6,121 bases of DNA, taken from assembly GCA_036745245.1 (NCBI GenBank), contig DAIOGN010000161.1, forward strand, positions 1-6,121, in the 5' to 3' direction. The DNA comes from DAIOGN01 sp036745245 (lineage in GTDB: Bacteria > Zixibacteria > MSB-5A5 > JAUVRN01). Positions 1 to 6,121 of this stretch are shown in pieces; positions within the stretch are counted from its first letter, which is position 1; every line of letters begins with the position of its first letter. A model generated the notes under the pieces. It was not told the DNA's origin and ran no database searches. It saw only the letters and a program-made list of their open reading frames with translations. The position numbers and the translations under genes were made by a program.

Positions 1-1227
1 ATCGCGCTCAAAGACAACATCGCCACGAGCTTCCTGCCCACCACATGCGCCTCCAGGATCCTCGAAGGGTACAGGTCGCCCTACGACGCCACGGTGGTGG
101 AACGGCTTCGGGCCGAGGGGGCCATTTTTCTCGGCAAGACCAACATGGACGAGTTCTCGATGGGCTCCTCCAGCGAGCATTCCGCCTTCGGGCCGGTCTC
201 GAATCCTCACGACCGCACGCGCGTGCCCGGCGGCTCGTCGGGCGGATCGGCGGCTGCCGTGGTCGACCGGCTCGCCTGCCTGGCGCTGGGCTCGGACACC
301 GGGGGCTCGGTGCGTCAGCCCGCTGCGCTCTGTGGCTGCGTAGGTTTCAAGCCCACGTATGGACACGTGTCGCGCTATGGACTCGTGGCGTTCGCGTCTT
401 CGCTTGATCAGATCGGACCGCTCGCGCGCACGGTGGCCGACTGTGCGTTGCTCTACGACTGCCTGGCCGGCCCCGATCCCAGAGACGCCACGTCCGTTTC
501 GTCCCCACGGCCCGCCGCCCTGCCCGGGCTGGAAGAGGCGCGTCCGCTTTCGATCGGCGTGCTCACGGTGACCACCGAGGATGGACTCGAGGCGGATGTG
601 GCAGACGCGCTCGACCGGGTCACCGAACTGTGCCGACGCCGGGGGCATCGAGTGAAAAACGTCGCCCTTCCGCATGCCCACCTGGGCACGGCGGCGTACT
701 ACGTCATTGCCAACGCAGAAGCCTCGGCCAACCTCGCGCGTTTCGAAGGCGCCAAGTTCGGACGCCGCGCCGACGGACATGGCGACCTGGCCGCGCTGTA
801 CGCGCGCACGCGCGGACGCGGCTTCGGCCCCGAGGTGAAGCGCCGCATCATGCTGGGCACCTACGTGCTCTCGGCCGGGTACTACGATGCCTACTACCGG
901 CGCGCCATGCGGGTTCGCGAACTCATCCGCCGCGAGGTGCGACAGGCGTTTCGTGACGTGGACGTGATCCTCTTGCCCACCACGCCCACGCCGGCGTGGA
1001 CGCTGGGCGAAAAACGCCAGAATCCGCTGGCCATGTACCTGTCCGACATCTTCACGGTGCCCGCGAACCTGGCCGGTCTGCCGGCCATTTCCCTGCCCGT
1101 GGGGCTCTCCGAGGCCGGACTGCCTCTGGCCGTGCAGCTGTGGGGCGATCTGCACGCGGATGCCGCCCTGCTCTCCGCCGCCCTGCAGCTGGAAGCGGCC
1201 ATCGGCTACGACGCACACACGTCATGA
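1..1227 (+). CDS. gatA: Glu-tRNA(Gln)/Asp-tRNA(Asn) amidotransferase subunit A, 5'-truncated by window edge
   Basis: This is the glutaminase subunit of GatCAB. It releases ammonia from glutamine and passes it to GatB, which amidates Glu-tRNA(Gln) and/or Asp-tRNA(Asn). The frame is open from base 1 and ends at TGA 1225-1227, giving 408 codons. The amidase-signature Ser-cisSer-Lys triad is complete. The Lys is fragment residue 4 (in LKDNI), the cis-Ser is residue 79 (in PGGSSGGSA) and the nucleophile Ser is residue 103 (in GSDTGGSVRQP). The spacings of 75 and 24 residues equal those of Staphylococcus aureus GatA (Lys79, Ser154, Ser178), so about 75 N-terminal residues lie upstream and the full length would be near 483, usual for the family. 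Other family blocks are GFKPTYG, ASSLDQIGPL, EASANLARF (about 241-248) and the C-terminal PANLAGLPAISLPVG. The gene is intact as far as it is visible. Its stop overlaps the ATG of a 19-codon ORF that leads into gatB. A general amidase is unlikely given the GatA-specific blocks and the adjacent gatB. Confidence 0.98.
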   Translation: MALKDNIATSFLPTTCASRILEGYRSPYDATVVERLRAEGAIFLGKTNMDEFSMGSSSEHSAFGPVSNPHDRTRVPGGSSGGSAAAVVDRLACLALGSDTGGSVRQPAALCGCVGFKPTYGHVSRYGLVAFASSLDQIGPLARTVADCALLYDCLAGPDPRDATSVSSPRPAALPGLEEARPLSIGVLTVTTEDGLEADVADALDRVTELCRRRGHRVKNVALPHAHLGTAAYYVIANAEASANLARFEGAKFGRRADGHGDLAALYARTRGRGFGPEVKRRIMLGTYVLSAGYYDAYYRRAMRVRELIRREVRQAFRDVDVILLPTTPTPAWTLGEKRQNPLAMYLSDIFTVPANLAGLPAISLPVGLSEAGLPLAVQLWGDLHADAALLSAALQLEAAIGYDAHTS

Positions 1228-1283
1228 AAACGACGTCCTGCACAGCGCGGAGCACACCCCGACCGATGAACGGCGCGACATGA
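1224..1283 (+). CDS. Possible 19-codon bridging ORF between gatA and gatB
   Basis: ATG 1224-1226 overlaps the gatA stop in an ATGA (1224-1227). The frame runs 19 codons and stops at TGA 1281-1283, which overlaps the gatB start in a second ATGA (1280-1283). The peptide would begin MKTTSC and end MNGAT, is basic (one Lys, three Arg) and matches no family I know. An internal ATG at 1266 would give a five-residue version. No Shine-Dalgarno sequence precedes either this ORF or gatB. The arrangement would let ribosomes finishing gatA re-initiate, translate the short ORF and re-initiate again at gatB, linking the output of the two subunits. The double overlap is seen directly. Translation and the coupling role are inference, and chance is a realistic alternative in a 52-base gap. 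Confidence 0.3.
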   Translation: MKTTSCTARSTPRPMNGAT

Positions 1284-2698
1284 GCTGGGAACCGGTCATC
1301 GGTCTCGAACTGCACGCTCAGCTGACCACCCGGTCGAAGATCTTCTGCGGCTGTCCGGCCGCCTTCGGCGATCGGCCCAACGACCACACCTGTCCGGTGT
1401 GCCTTGGATTGCCGGGCGCCCTGCCGGTGCTCAACCGAAGTGCCGTGGAGTATGGGCTCAGGCTGGTGGCGGCCGTCGGAGGGCGGGTCAATTCCACGTC
1501 CATCTTCGCCCGCAAGAACTACTTCTATCCCGACCTCCCGAAGGGCTACCAGATCTCCCAGTTCGAAGAGCCTCTGGGGCTGGGCGGAACGCTCACGTAC
1601 ATCTGCCAGGGTCGCACGTGCACTCTGCCTCTCACGCGCATCCACCTCGAGGAAGACGCCGGCAAGTCGATTCACGCGGGCGGCAGCACGTTGGTGGACT
1701 TCAATCGTGCCGGCGTGCCGCTGGCTGAAATCGTCACCGAGCCGGCTCTGCACTCGCCGGAGGCGGCCGCCGCCTGCGCACAGGCCATGCGGCAGCTGTT
1801 GCGCTACCTCAACATCTGCGACGGCAACATGGAGGAGGGGTCTCTGCGCTGCGACGCCAACGTCTCGGTGCGCCGCGAGGGAGAGGGCCTGGGCACCAAG
1901 GTGGAACTGAAGAACATGAACTCGTTTCGTGCCGTGGAGCACGCGGTGCGATTCGAGATCGACCGGCAGATCAATGTTCTCTCGTCGGGGGGCCTTGTGG
2001 AGCGGCAGACCTGGGCCTGGAACGAACAGACGGCCAAGGCTACGCTCCTGCGCGGCAAGGAGGAGTCGCTCGACTATCGCTATTTCCCCGACCCCGATCT
2101 CCCGCCTCTTTGCGTGGGCGATGCCTGGAAGGACGAGGTGTCACGGTCCCTGCCGGAACTGCCCCTCGAAAGCGTGGTGCGACTGGTGCGCGACTATGCG
2201 CTGCCCGAGTACGACGCCTCGGTGCTGTGTGCCGAGCGGCCTCTGGTGGAGTATTTCGAAGAGGTGGTGCGGGTGTGCCAACTCCCCAAGTCAGCCTCCA
2301 ACTGGATCATGGGCGAGGTGCTCCGGCTGCTCTCGGAGGGCCACGGGGACATCCGCACATTTGGTGTGAGCGCGGAGCGCCTCGGAGAATTGATTCTCGC
2401 CGTGGAACGGGGAGAGGTCTCGGCCAAGGCAGCCAAAGGCGTGCTGCGCGAAATGGAGCGGTCGGGCCAGGCGGTGGGAGAGACCATTGCCGCTTTGGGG
2501 CTCGAACAGATTTCAGACGAAGAGTCGCTGTCGCGCGCCGTGGACCTTGTGCTCGAGCGCGAGGCGGATCGGGTGGCACAGTACCGTGCGGGCCGCATCC
2601 AGGTGCTGGGCTACCTCGTGGGGCAGGTGATGCGGGTCACCTCGGGGAAAGCCAATCCCCACGCCGTCAACGAAATCCTGCGTGCAAGGCTGGGCTGA
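1280..2698 (+). CDS. gatB: Glu-tRNA(Gln)/Asp-tRNA(Asn) amidotransferase subunit B
   Basis: GatB binds the mischarged tRNA, activates the side-chain carboxylate with ATP and transfers ammonia received from GatA. The product is 472 residues, normal for the family (about 475). ATG 1280 is chosen because it gives the standard N-terminus MSWEPVIGLELHAQL. The open frame extends upstream into gatA, but that part has no family similarity. The cradle/kinase domain covers roughly residues 1-290. It carries likely metal ligands E10, H12, E124/E125 (HLEEDAGKS) and E150, and the GatB signature VDFNRAGVPLAEIV at 139-152. C23, C25, C38 and C41 form a CxC...CxxC zinc site, present in many bacterial GatBs and absent from the S. 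aureus protein. EEGSLRCDANVS, ELKNMNSF and DYRYFPDPD follow. The helical and YqeY-like tail (about 300-472) ends with YLVGQVMRVTSGKANPHAVN. No Shine-Dalgarno is visible, and its ATG overlaps the stop of the bridging ORF. purN begins 3 bases after its stop. Confidence 0.99.
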   Translation: MSWEPVIGLELHAQLTTRSKIFCGCPAAFGDRPNDHTCPVCLGLPGALPVLNRSAVEYGLRLVAAVGGRVNSTSIFARKNYFYPDLPKGYQISQFEEPLGLGGTLTYICQGRTCTLPLTRIHLEEDAGKSIHAGGSTLVDFNRAGVPLAEIVTEPALHSPEAAAACAQAMRQLLRYLNICDGNMEEGSLRCDANVSVRREGEGLGTKVELKNMNSFRAVEHAVRFEIDRQINVLSSGGLVERQTWAWNEQTAKATLLRGKEESLDYRYFPDPDLPPLCVGDAWKDEVSRSLPELPLESVVRLVRDYALPEYDASVLCAERPLVEYFEEVVRVCQLPKSASNWIMGEVLRLLSEGHGDIRTFGVSAERLGELILAVERGEVSAKAAKGVLREMERSGQAVGETIAALGLEQISDEESLSRAVDLVLEREADRVAQYRAGRIQVLGYLVGQVMRVTSGKANPHAVNEILRARLG

Positions 2699-2701
2699 CC
2701 G

Positions 2702-3328
2702 GTGAACGTGGCGGTGCTGGCTTCGGGATCGGGCACGAATCTCCAGGCCCTGCTTGACGCAGACGAGGCGAAGACTCTGGAGGCCCGAATCCTCCTTGTG
2801 GTCTCCAACCGGGGAAGCGCTGGCGCGCTCGATCGGGCGCGCAAGGCCGGCCGCGAGGCCTTGCACCTGTCGCCCTCCATGTTTGCCACGGAGGAGGAGT
2901 ATTCCGACCGGTTGCTCCAGGAGCTCGTGGGGCGGGACATTCAACTGGTGTGTCTGGCAGGGTATCTCAAGAAATTGCCGCCTGCGGTGGTGTCGGCCTT
3001 CGCCGGCCGCCTGCTGAACATTCACCCCGCACCGCTACCACGCTTCGGTGGCGACGGCATGTACGGCCAGCATGTTCACGAAGCGGTGTTGAAGGCAGGC
3101 GTGCCCCAGTCGGGCCCCACCGTGCACTTCGTGGATCAGAACTACGACACGGGTCCCGTGGTGGCGCATGTTCCGGTGCCGGTGCTCGCCACCGACACGC
3201 CTGAATCACTGGCCGCACGTGTGCTCGAAGCCGAGCACAGGCTGTATCCACGCGCCGTGGCGGCCGTGGCTGCGGGTCGAATTCGTCTGGTGAACGGCCG
3301 GGTGGAGGGGCGTCTCGATGCAACCTGA
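2702..3328 (+). CDS. purN: Phosphoribosylglycinamide formyltransferase (folate-dependent GAR transformylase)
   Basis: PurN transfers a formyl group from 10-formyltetrahydrofolate to GAR, giving FGAR, the third step of purine synthesis, in the cytoplasm. The 208-residue product has the phosphate-binding N-terminus VAVLASGSGTNLQALLD. The catalytic residues are N106 and H108 (NIHP) and D149 (DTGP), equivalent to N106, H108 and D144 of E. coli. The start is GTG 2702, 3 bases after the gatB stop. It places the N-terminus exactly where the family begins. A weak AAGG lies 12 bases upstream, so translational coupling to gatB is likely. Between NIHP and VHF the protein carries five more residues than E. 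coli PurN and reads FGGDGMYGQHVHEAV. I recall this style from Bacteroidetes-like PurN proteins. E. coli SLLP after NIHP is replaced by APLP. The stop is followed after 6 bases, in the same frame, by the barrel gene. Confidence 0.97.
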   Translation: MNVAVLASGSGTNLQALLDADEAKTLEARILLVVSNRGSAGALDRARKAGREALHLSPSMFATEEEYSDRLLQELVGRDIQLVCLAGYLKKLPPAVVSAFAGRLLNIHPAPLPRFGGDGMYGQHVHEAVLKAGVPQSGPTVHFVDQNYDTGPVVAHVPVPVLATDTPESLAARVLEAEHRLYPRAVAAVAAGRIRLVNGRVEGRLDAT

Positions 3329-3334
3329 CGTCCT

Positions 3335-5020
3335 GTGGCCACGCCTCGGACGAGCTTGAAGCCGCACTCGGGCCGAACGATCCGCCTCGTGCAAGCGGCG
3401 GGCCTTCTCTTCGCATGCACGGCCGCATCCGGCGTGAGCCTGGCGCAGAGCACGCCTCCCATCGTACGCAGAATTAAAATCGTTCGTCAGAACGTGTTTC
3501 AGAAGGGCGATCTGCCGTTTGGCCTGCACGGCCTCCTCAATTCGCTCCATGCCGTCACCACGGAGGGGGTGATCCGGCGTGACATTCTCTTCAGGGAGGG
3601 GGAGCCTCTCGATTCGTTTCTCGTATTCGAAACGGCTCGCGTCCTGCGACTGCGGCGCTACATTGCCGAAGTGGACATCCGCTGGACTCCCCCCGAAGGC
3701 GACTCCGTGGATGTCACCGTGGAGACGCGCGATGTCTGGACGTTCGAAACCAGCTTCTCCCTCTCAGGCGGCGGCGGTGCCTACGCACTCTCTCTGGCGG
3801 CGTCCGAACGCAATCTGCGGGGTCGCGCGCAGGAGCTGGGCTTCAGCTACTCGGTGTCGGATCGCCGTTCCTCCGGGAACATCTTTCTGTACGAACCCAC
3901 GCTGTTCGGTAGCCGTGTGGGTGCGAGCGCCGGCTACAGCGCCTACATCGATGGGAACGCTTTCTCCATGAGCCTGCGGCAACCGTTCTGGGCCCTGACG
4001 GTGCCGTGGAGCTTCGGCATCGGGGTGACCAACGGGCGCGACAACTATCTTTTCTACAATGACCGGGACGGCGTCTACGCCTACCCGTACGCGCAGACCG
4101 GCGTGGCCGGCGACGTGGCAAGGGCCTGGGGCCGGCAGAACAGGTTCATCGTGGGAGGCGGCTGGGCCTGGCGACGCACGTACATGGGCGAATTGTACAC
4201 GTTCAAGGAGACCACACCGGAAGACCTGGCGGACACTGCGCTGTTCACCCGGCCCGACGAGATTCGTGCGGGTCCTTCGGTCGGCGCGCGCGTCGAACAT
4301 CGCGGATATGAGCCGGTGCGCTTCTACGACCAGTTCGGCCGCACAGAGGATCTGCCTCTGAACGTTTCGGCTGGAGTGCGCGTCGCGGCCATCCTCAAAG
4401 CGGCCGGGTCTACTCACGACAGGGCTCACGTCGGGGCGCAGGCTCAGGCCGGCAAGCGCCTGGGACCCGCCTACGTCAACGCCGACCTGCGCCTCGCATG
4501 GGAGAGTTCCGCGCCGGGAAGCGAGGGGGGCACCCAGGTGGCCACGGCCTTCCGCCTGTACCTGAAGCCGGCCTCACGACACACCTTCGTGGCGCATCTT
4601 CGACATGACGGCTGGTACCGCGCCAATCAGATCGGCCAGATGTTCATCGGCACGGGGCCCGGCGTTCCGGGCGAAGGCAACGCGTCGGGCGTGCGCGGCC
4701 TGCCCGCGCGCTACGGCGACGGTACGCGACGCTGGCTCGGAAACCTCGAATACCGGTTCTATTCGCCGCTACGGATCTTGACCGTCGACGTGGGCGGCGT
4801 TGTATTCAGCGATGTCGGGCAGGTGTGGGACGCCACCTCTCCCGTGCAGTTCTCGCGCGCGCCCTGGACGTATGGGTTCGGTCTGCGACTGGGCTTTTCC
4901 AAGATCGCAGGCGAGAGGATTTTCCGCATGGACTGGGCCCGCGGCCCCGAAGGCTGGATCACCACGTTCGGATTTGGAGTGTACTTGAATTTCAACCTCG
5001 ACCCTGTCATAGGATTCTGA
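3335..5020 (+). CDS. BamA/TamA-like (Omp85 superfamily) outer-membrane beta-barrel protein
   Basis: This is a 561-residue probable outer-membrane protein. The N-terminus has basic residues (R14, R17), a hydrophobic stretch (about 18-34) and a likely signal peptidase I site after S35-L36-A37. Residues about 44-134 look like one POTRA domain: a VRRIKIVRQNVF strand, VIRRDILFREGEPLD, the helix FETARVLRLRRYIAEV, and a closing strand DSVDVTVETRDVW. Roughly 136-561 is rich in alternating aromatic and polar residues, as in a barrel. It carries SGVRGLPARYGDG with VRGL at 453-456, resembling the VRG(F/Y) motif of Omp85 loop 6, then RIFRMDWARGP and a C-terminal Phe, a usual barrel-assembly signal. The family fits outer-membrane protein insertion or transport, but a single POTRA means it is not a canonical BamA, and the substrate is unknown. 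The start is uncertain: GTG 3335 lies 6 bases after the purN stop with no Shine-Dalgarno, and TTG 3356 would also leave a usable signal peptide. It is enclosed by purine genes in an apparent operon. Confidence 0.82.
   Translation: MATPRTSLKPHSGRTIRLVQAAGLLFACTAASGVSLAQSTPPIVRRIKIVRQNVFQKGDLPFGLHGLLNSLHAVTTEGVIRRDILFREGEPLDSFLVFETARVLRLRRYIAEVDIRWTPPEGDSVDVTVETRDVWTFETSFSLSGGGGAYALSLAASERNLRGRAQELGFSYSVSDRRSSGNIFLYEPTLFGSRVGASAGYSAYIDGNAFSMSLRQPFWALTVPWSFGIGVTNGRDNYLFYNDRDGVYAYPYAQTGVAGDVARAWGRQNRFIVGGGWAWRRTYMGELYTFKETTPEDLADTALFTRPDEIRAGPSVGARVEHRGYEPVRFYDQFGRTEDLPLNVSAGVRVAAILKAAGSTHDRAHVGAQAQAGKRLGPAYVNADLRLAWESSAPGSEGGTQVATAFRLYLKPASRHTFVAHLRHDGWYRANQIGQMFIGTGPGVPGEGNASGVRGLPARYGDGTRRWLGNLEYRFYSPLRILTVDVGGVVFSDVGQVWDATSPVQFSRAPWTYGFGLRLGFSKIAGERIFRMDWARGPEGWITTFGFGVYLNFNLDPVIGF
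5011..5014 (+). promoter_or_regulatory. Shine-Dalgarno sequence for purC
   Basis: AGGA lies 9 bases before ATG 5024, inside the last codons of the upstream barrel gene. It supports ATG 5024 over the in-frame ATG at 5036, which has no such sequence at a suitable distance. It is the best-placed ribosome binding site of the starts visible in the window. Confidence 0.5.
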
Positions 5021-5023
5021 CAC

Positions 5024-5935
5024 ATGACTGTAGCCATGGACCTGGTGCCTTTCACGCGCGGCAAGGTGAGGGACGTGTACGATCTGGGCGATCGCCTGCT
5101 CATCGTCACCTCCGACCGCATTTCCGCATACGACGTGGTGATGAACGAGCCCATCCCCGACAAGGGGAAGATCCTCTCCGCCATGTCCCTGTTCTGGTTC
5201 GACCTGCTCGCCGGGCTGTGCCGCCACCACCTGATCACAGGCGATGTGGAAGGGTTCCCCGAGGAGGTGCGGGAGCAGGCCGCCGGGTGGAAGGATCGCG
5301 CCATGCTGGTGACCAAGGCCCAGCGCATCGACTTCGAGTGCGTGGTGCGCGGGTACATCACAGGCTCGCTCTGGAGCGAATACAAGAAGGCTCGCGACCT
5401 TGCGCCCGGACGAGCGGTGCAACTCTACGGCTACGAGTTTCCTCCGGACCTCCGGGAATCGCAGAAACTGCCCGAGCCCATCTTCACGCCGGCCACCAAG
5501 GCCGACACGGGGCACGACGAAAACGTGTCCTACGAGTTCATGTCCCGGCATACCGGCGACGACACGGCGCGGCAGCTTCGGCGGCTGTCTCTGCGCATCT
5601 ACACCACGGCCGCCGAGTACGCTGCGGGCCGCGGGATCATCATCGCCGACACCAAGTTCGAGTTCGGCTGGAAAAACGGCGAGATCATCCTCATCGACGA
5701 GGTGCTGTCGCCCGATTCTTCGCGCTTCTGGCCCCTGGAAGGCTACCAGCCGGGACGGTCTCAGGACAGCTACGACAAGCAGTACCTGCGCGACTACCTC
5801 ACGCAGTGTCAGTGGAACAAGACGCCGCCTCCGCCCCCGCTGCCTGAGGAAGTCATTCTGCGCACACGTGCCAAGTACGTGGAAGCCTACGAGCGGCTGG
5901 TGCCGGAGGCGCGGCGCACTCTCCGCCTTTCATGA
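5024..5935 (+). CDS. purC: Phosphoribosylaminoimidazole-succinocarboxamide synthase (SAICAR synthetase)
   Basis: PurC uses ATP to join aspartate to CAIR, forming SAICAR in purine synthesis. The product has 303 residues, the longer form of the family (about 290-310, like yeast Ade1), compared with about 237 for E. coli PurC. Key blocks in order are the nucleotide-binding loop GKVRDVYDLGD (13-23), TSDRISAYDVV (29-39), VVRGYITGS (107-115) and IFTPATKADTGHDENVS (153-169). IADTKFEFG (207-215) is the second family signature, and IDEVLSPDSSRFWP (224-237) follows. The tail EEVILRTRAKYVEAYERL matches the usual C-terminal helix. ATG 5024 has an AGGA 9 bases upstream. An alternative ATG at 5036 would remove four residues and still leave the core intact. 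The gene starts 3 bases after the barrel gene, and its TGA overlaps the purH ATG. No key residue appears to be missing. Confidence 0.98.
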   Translation: MTVAMDLVPFTRGKVRDVYDLGDRLLIVTSDRISAYDVVMNEPIPDKGKILSAMSLFWFDLLAGLCRHHLITGDVEGFPEEVREQAAGWKDRAMLVTKAQRIDFECVVRGYITGSLWSEYKKARDLAPGRAVQLYGYEFPPDLRESQKLPEPIFTPATKADTGHDENVSYEFMSRHTGDDTARQLRRLSLRIYTTAAEYAAGRGIIIADTKFEFGWKNGEIILIDEVLSPDSSRFWPLEGYQPGRSQDSYDKQYLRDYLTQCQWNKTPPPPPLPEEVILRTRAKYVEAYERLVPEARRTLRLS

Positions 5936-6121
5936 GCGAAAACGGTTTGGTGCCCATCCGGCGCGCGCTTTTGTCTGCGTGGGACAAGCAGGGCCTGGTG
6001 CACCTGGCGCGCGCCCTTCAAAAACGCGGAGTGGAATTGTGCGCCACGGGCGGCACCCTGTCGGCCCTGCGTGAAGCGAACCTCCCGTGTCGTGCCGTGG
6101 AAGAACTCACCGGACAGAAGG
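5932..6121 (+). CDS. purH: Bifunctional AICAR formyltransferase/IMP cyclohydrolase, N-terminal part only (runs off window)
   Basis: PurH catalyses the last two purine steps, AICAR to FAICAR and then FAICAR to IMP. Only 63 codons are in the window, covering the start of the IMP cyclohydrolase (MGS-like) domain. RALLSAWDKQGLVHLARAL (11-29) matches the family opening RALLSVSDKTGL, and GVELCATGGTLSALREANLP (33-52) matches the substrate phosphate loop, usually written STGGT. Here the loop Ser is Ala38, and Trp16 sits in the usual S/Y position before DK. ATG 5932 overlaps the purC stop in an ATGA. A GGAGG at 5905-5909 is 22 bases upstream, too far for normal use, so coupling to purC is likely. The position directly after purC agrees with the call. 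A short MGS-like protein cannot be excluded from 63 residues but is unlikely. Confidence 0.93.
   Translation, partial: MSENGLVPIRRALLSAWDKQGLVHLARALQKRGVELCATGGTLSALREANLPCRAVEELTGQK

Noticed and set aside
1228..1279. gatA-gatB gap considered as a place for a terminator, promoter or gatC
   Set aside because: No stable hairpin with a T-run and no promoter pair is visible, and 52 bases is far too short for gatC. If present, gatC is probably upstream of gatA or elsewhere.
1052..1942. Long open frame on the - strand (296 codons) opposite gatA/gatB
   Set aside because: It lies antisense to two confidently identified genes, crosses their boundary, has low-complexity Arg/Ala/Gly-rich composition and resembles no family. 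High GC readily produces such antisense frames.
2385..2398. Six-base inverted repeat GAGAAT-TG-ATTCTC inside gatB
   Set aside because: It codes for ordinary GatB residues (near GELILA), has too short a loop for a terminator, has no T-run, and a repeat this size is expected by chance in a window of this length.
3404..3420. Possible lipobox (LFAC, Cys28) in the barrel protein signal sequence
   Set aside because: Phe at the -2 position is atypical, the hydrophobic core continues past the Cys, and a good signal peptidase I site (SLA) follows. The C-terminal Phe fits a barrel, not a lipoprotein.
3469..3505. A/T-richer patch (AATTAAAATCG) near the start of the barrel gene, considered as a promoter -10 element
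   Set aside because: There is no matching -35 element at the right distance and it encodes the conserved POTRA strand RRIKIVRQN, which explains the base composition.
4769..5551. Open frames on the - strand (208 and 260 codons) opposite the barrel gene and purC
   Set aside because: Both are shadows of real + strand genes, span two of them and have no recognisable domain.

Overview
The window is a densely packed stretch of bacterial genome, all genes on the + strand, with high GC content and strong G/C preference at third codon positions. It holds parts or all of six conventional genes in the order gatA (5' end missing) - gatB - purN - outer-membrane beta-barrel protein - purC - purH (3' end missing). 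The barrel protein, with a signal peptide and a POTRA-like domain, points to a diderm (Gram-negative-type) bacterium. The cysteine-bearing GatB, the PurN with a GMYG insertion, the long-form PurC and the high GC would suit Gemmatimonadota or a related environmental lineage. That placement is a guess from protein flavour and not a demonstrated assignment.

Region 1 (1-2698) encodes two subunits of the GatCAB amidotransferase, which converts mischarged Glu-tRNA(Gln) and/or Asp-tRNA(Asn) to the correct amide form. All catalytic residues of the GatA amidase are present. The first ~75 residues of GatA lie upstream of the window, and no gatC is seen here. GatA and GatB are separated by 52 bases, which contain an unusual 19-codon ORF that overlaps the gatA stop and the gatB start by an ATGA on each side.

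Region 2 (2702-6121) encodes three purine biosynthesis enzymes: PurN (GAR formyltransferase), PurC (SAICAR synthetase) and the beginning of PurH (AICAR formyltransferase/IMP cyclohydrolase). A BamA/TamA-like (Omp85 superfamily) outer-membrane protein gene of 561 codons is wedged between purN and purC.

Gene spacings are 52, 3, 6 and 3 bases, followed by a 4-base ATGA overlap. There is no visible terminator or promoter between genes, so the whole window is most simply read as part of one transcription unit joining tRNA amidation, purine synthesis and an envelope gene. There is no gene-free stretch above 300 bases, and no RNA gene, mobile element, CRISPR array or long repeat was recognised. No clearly undescribed system is evident. 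The points most worth a second look are the barrel protein inside the purine operon and the bridging mini-ORF between gatA and gatB.
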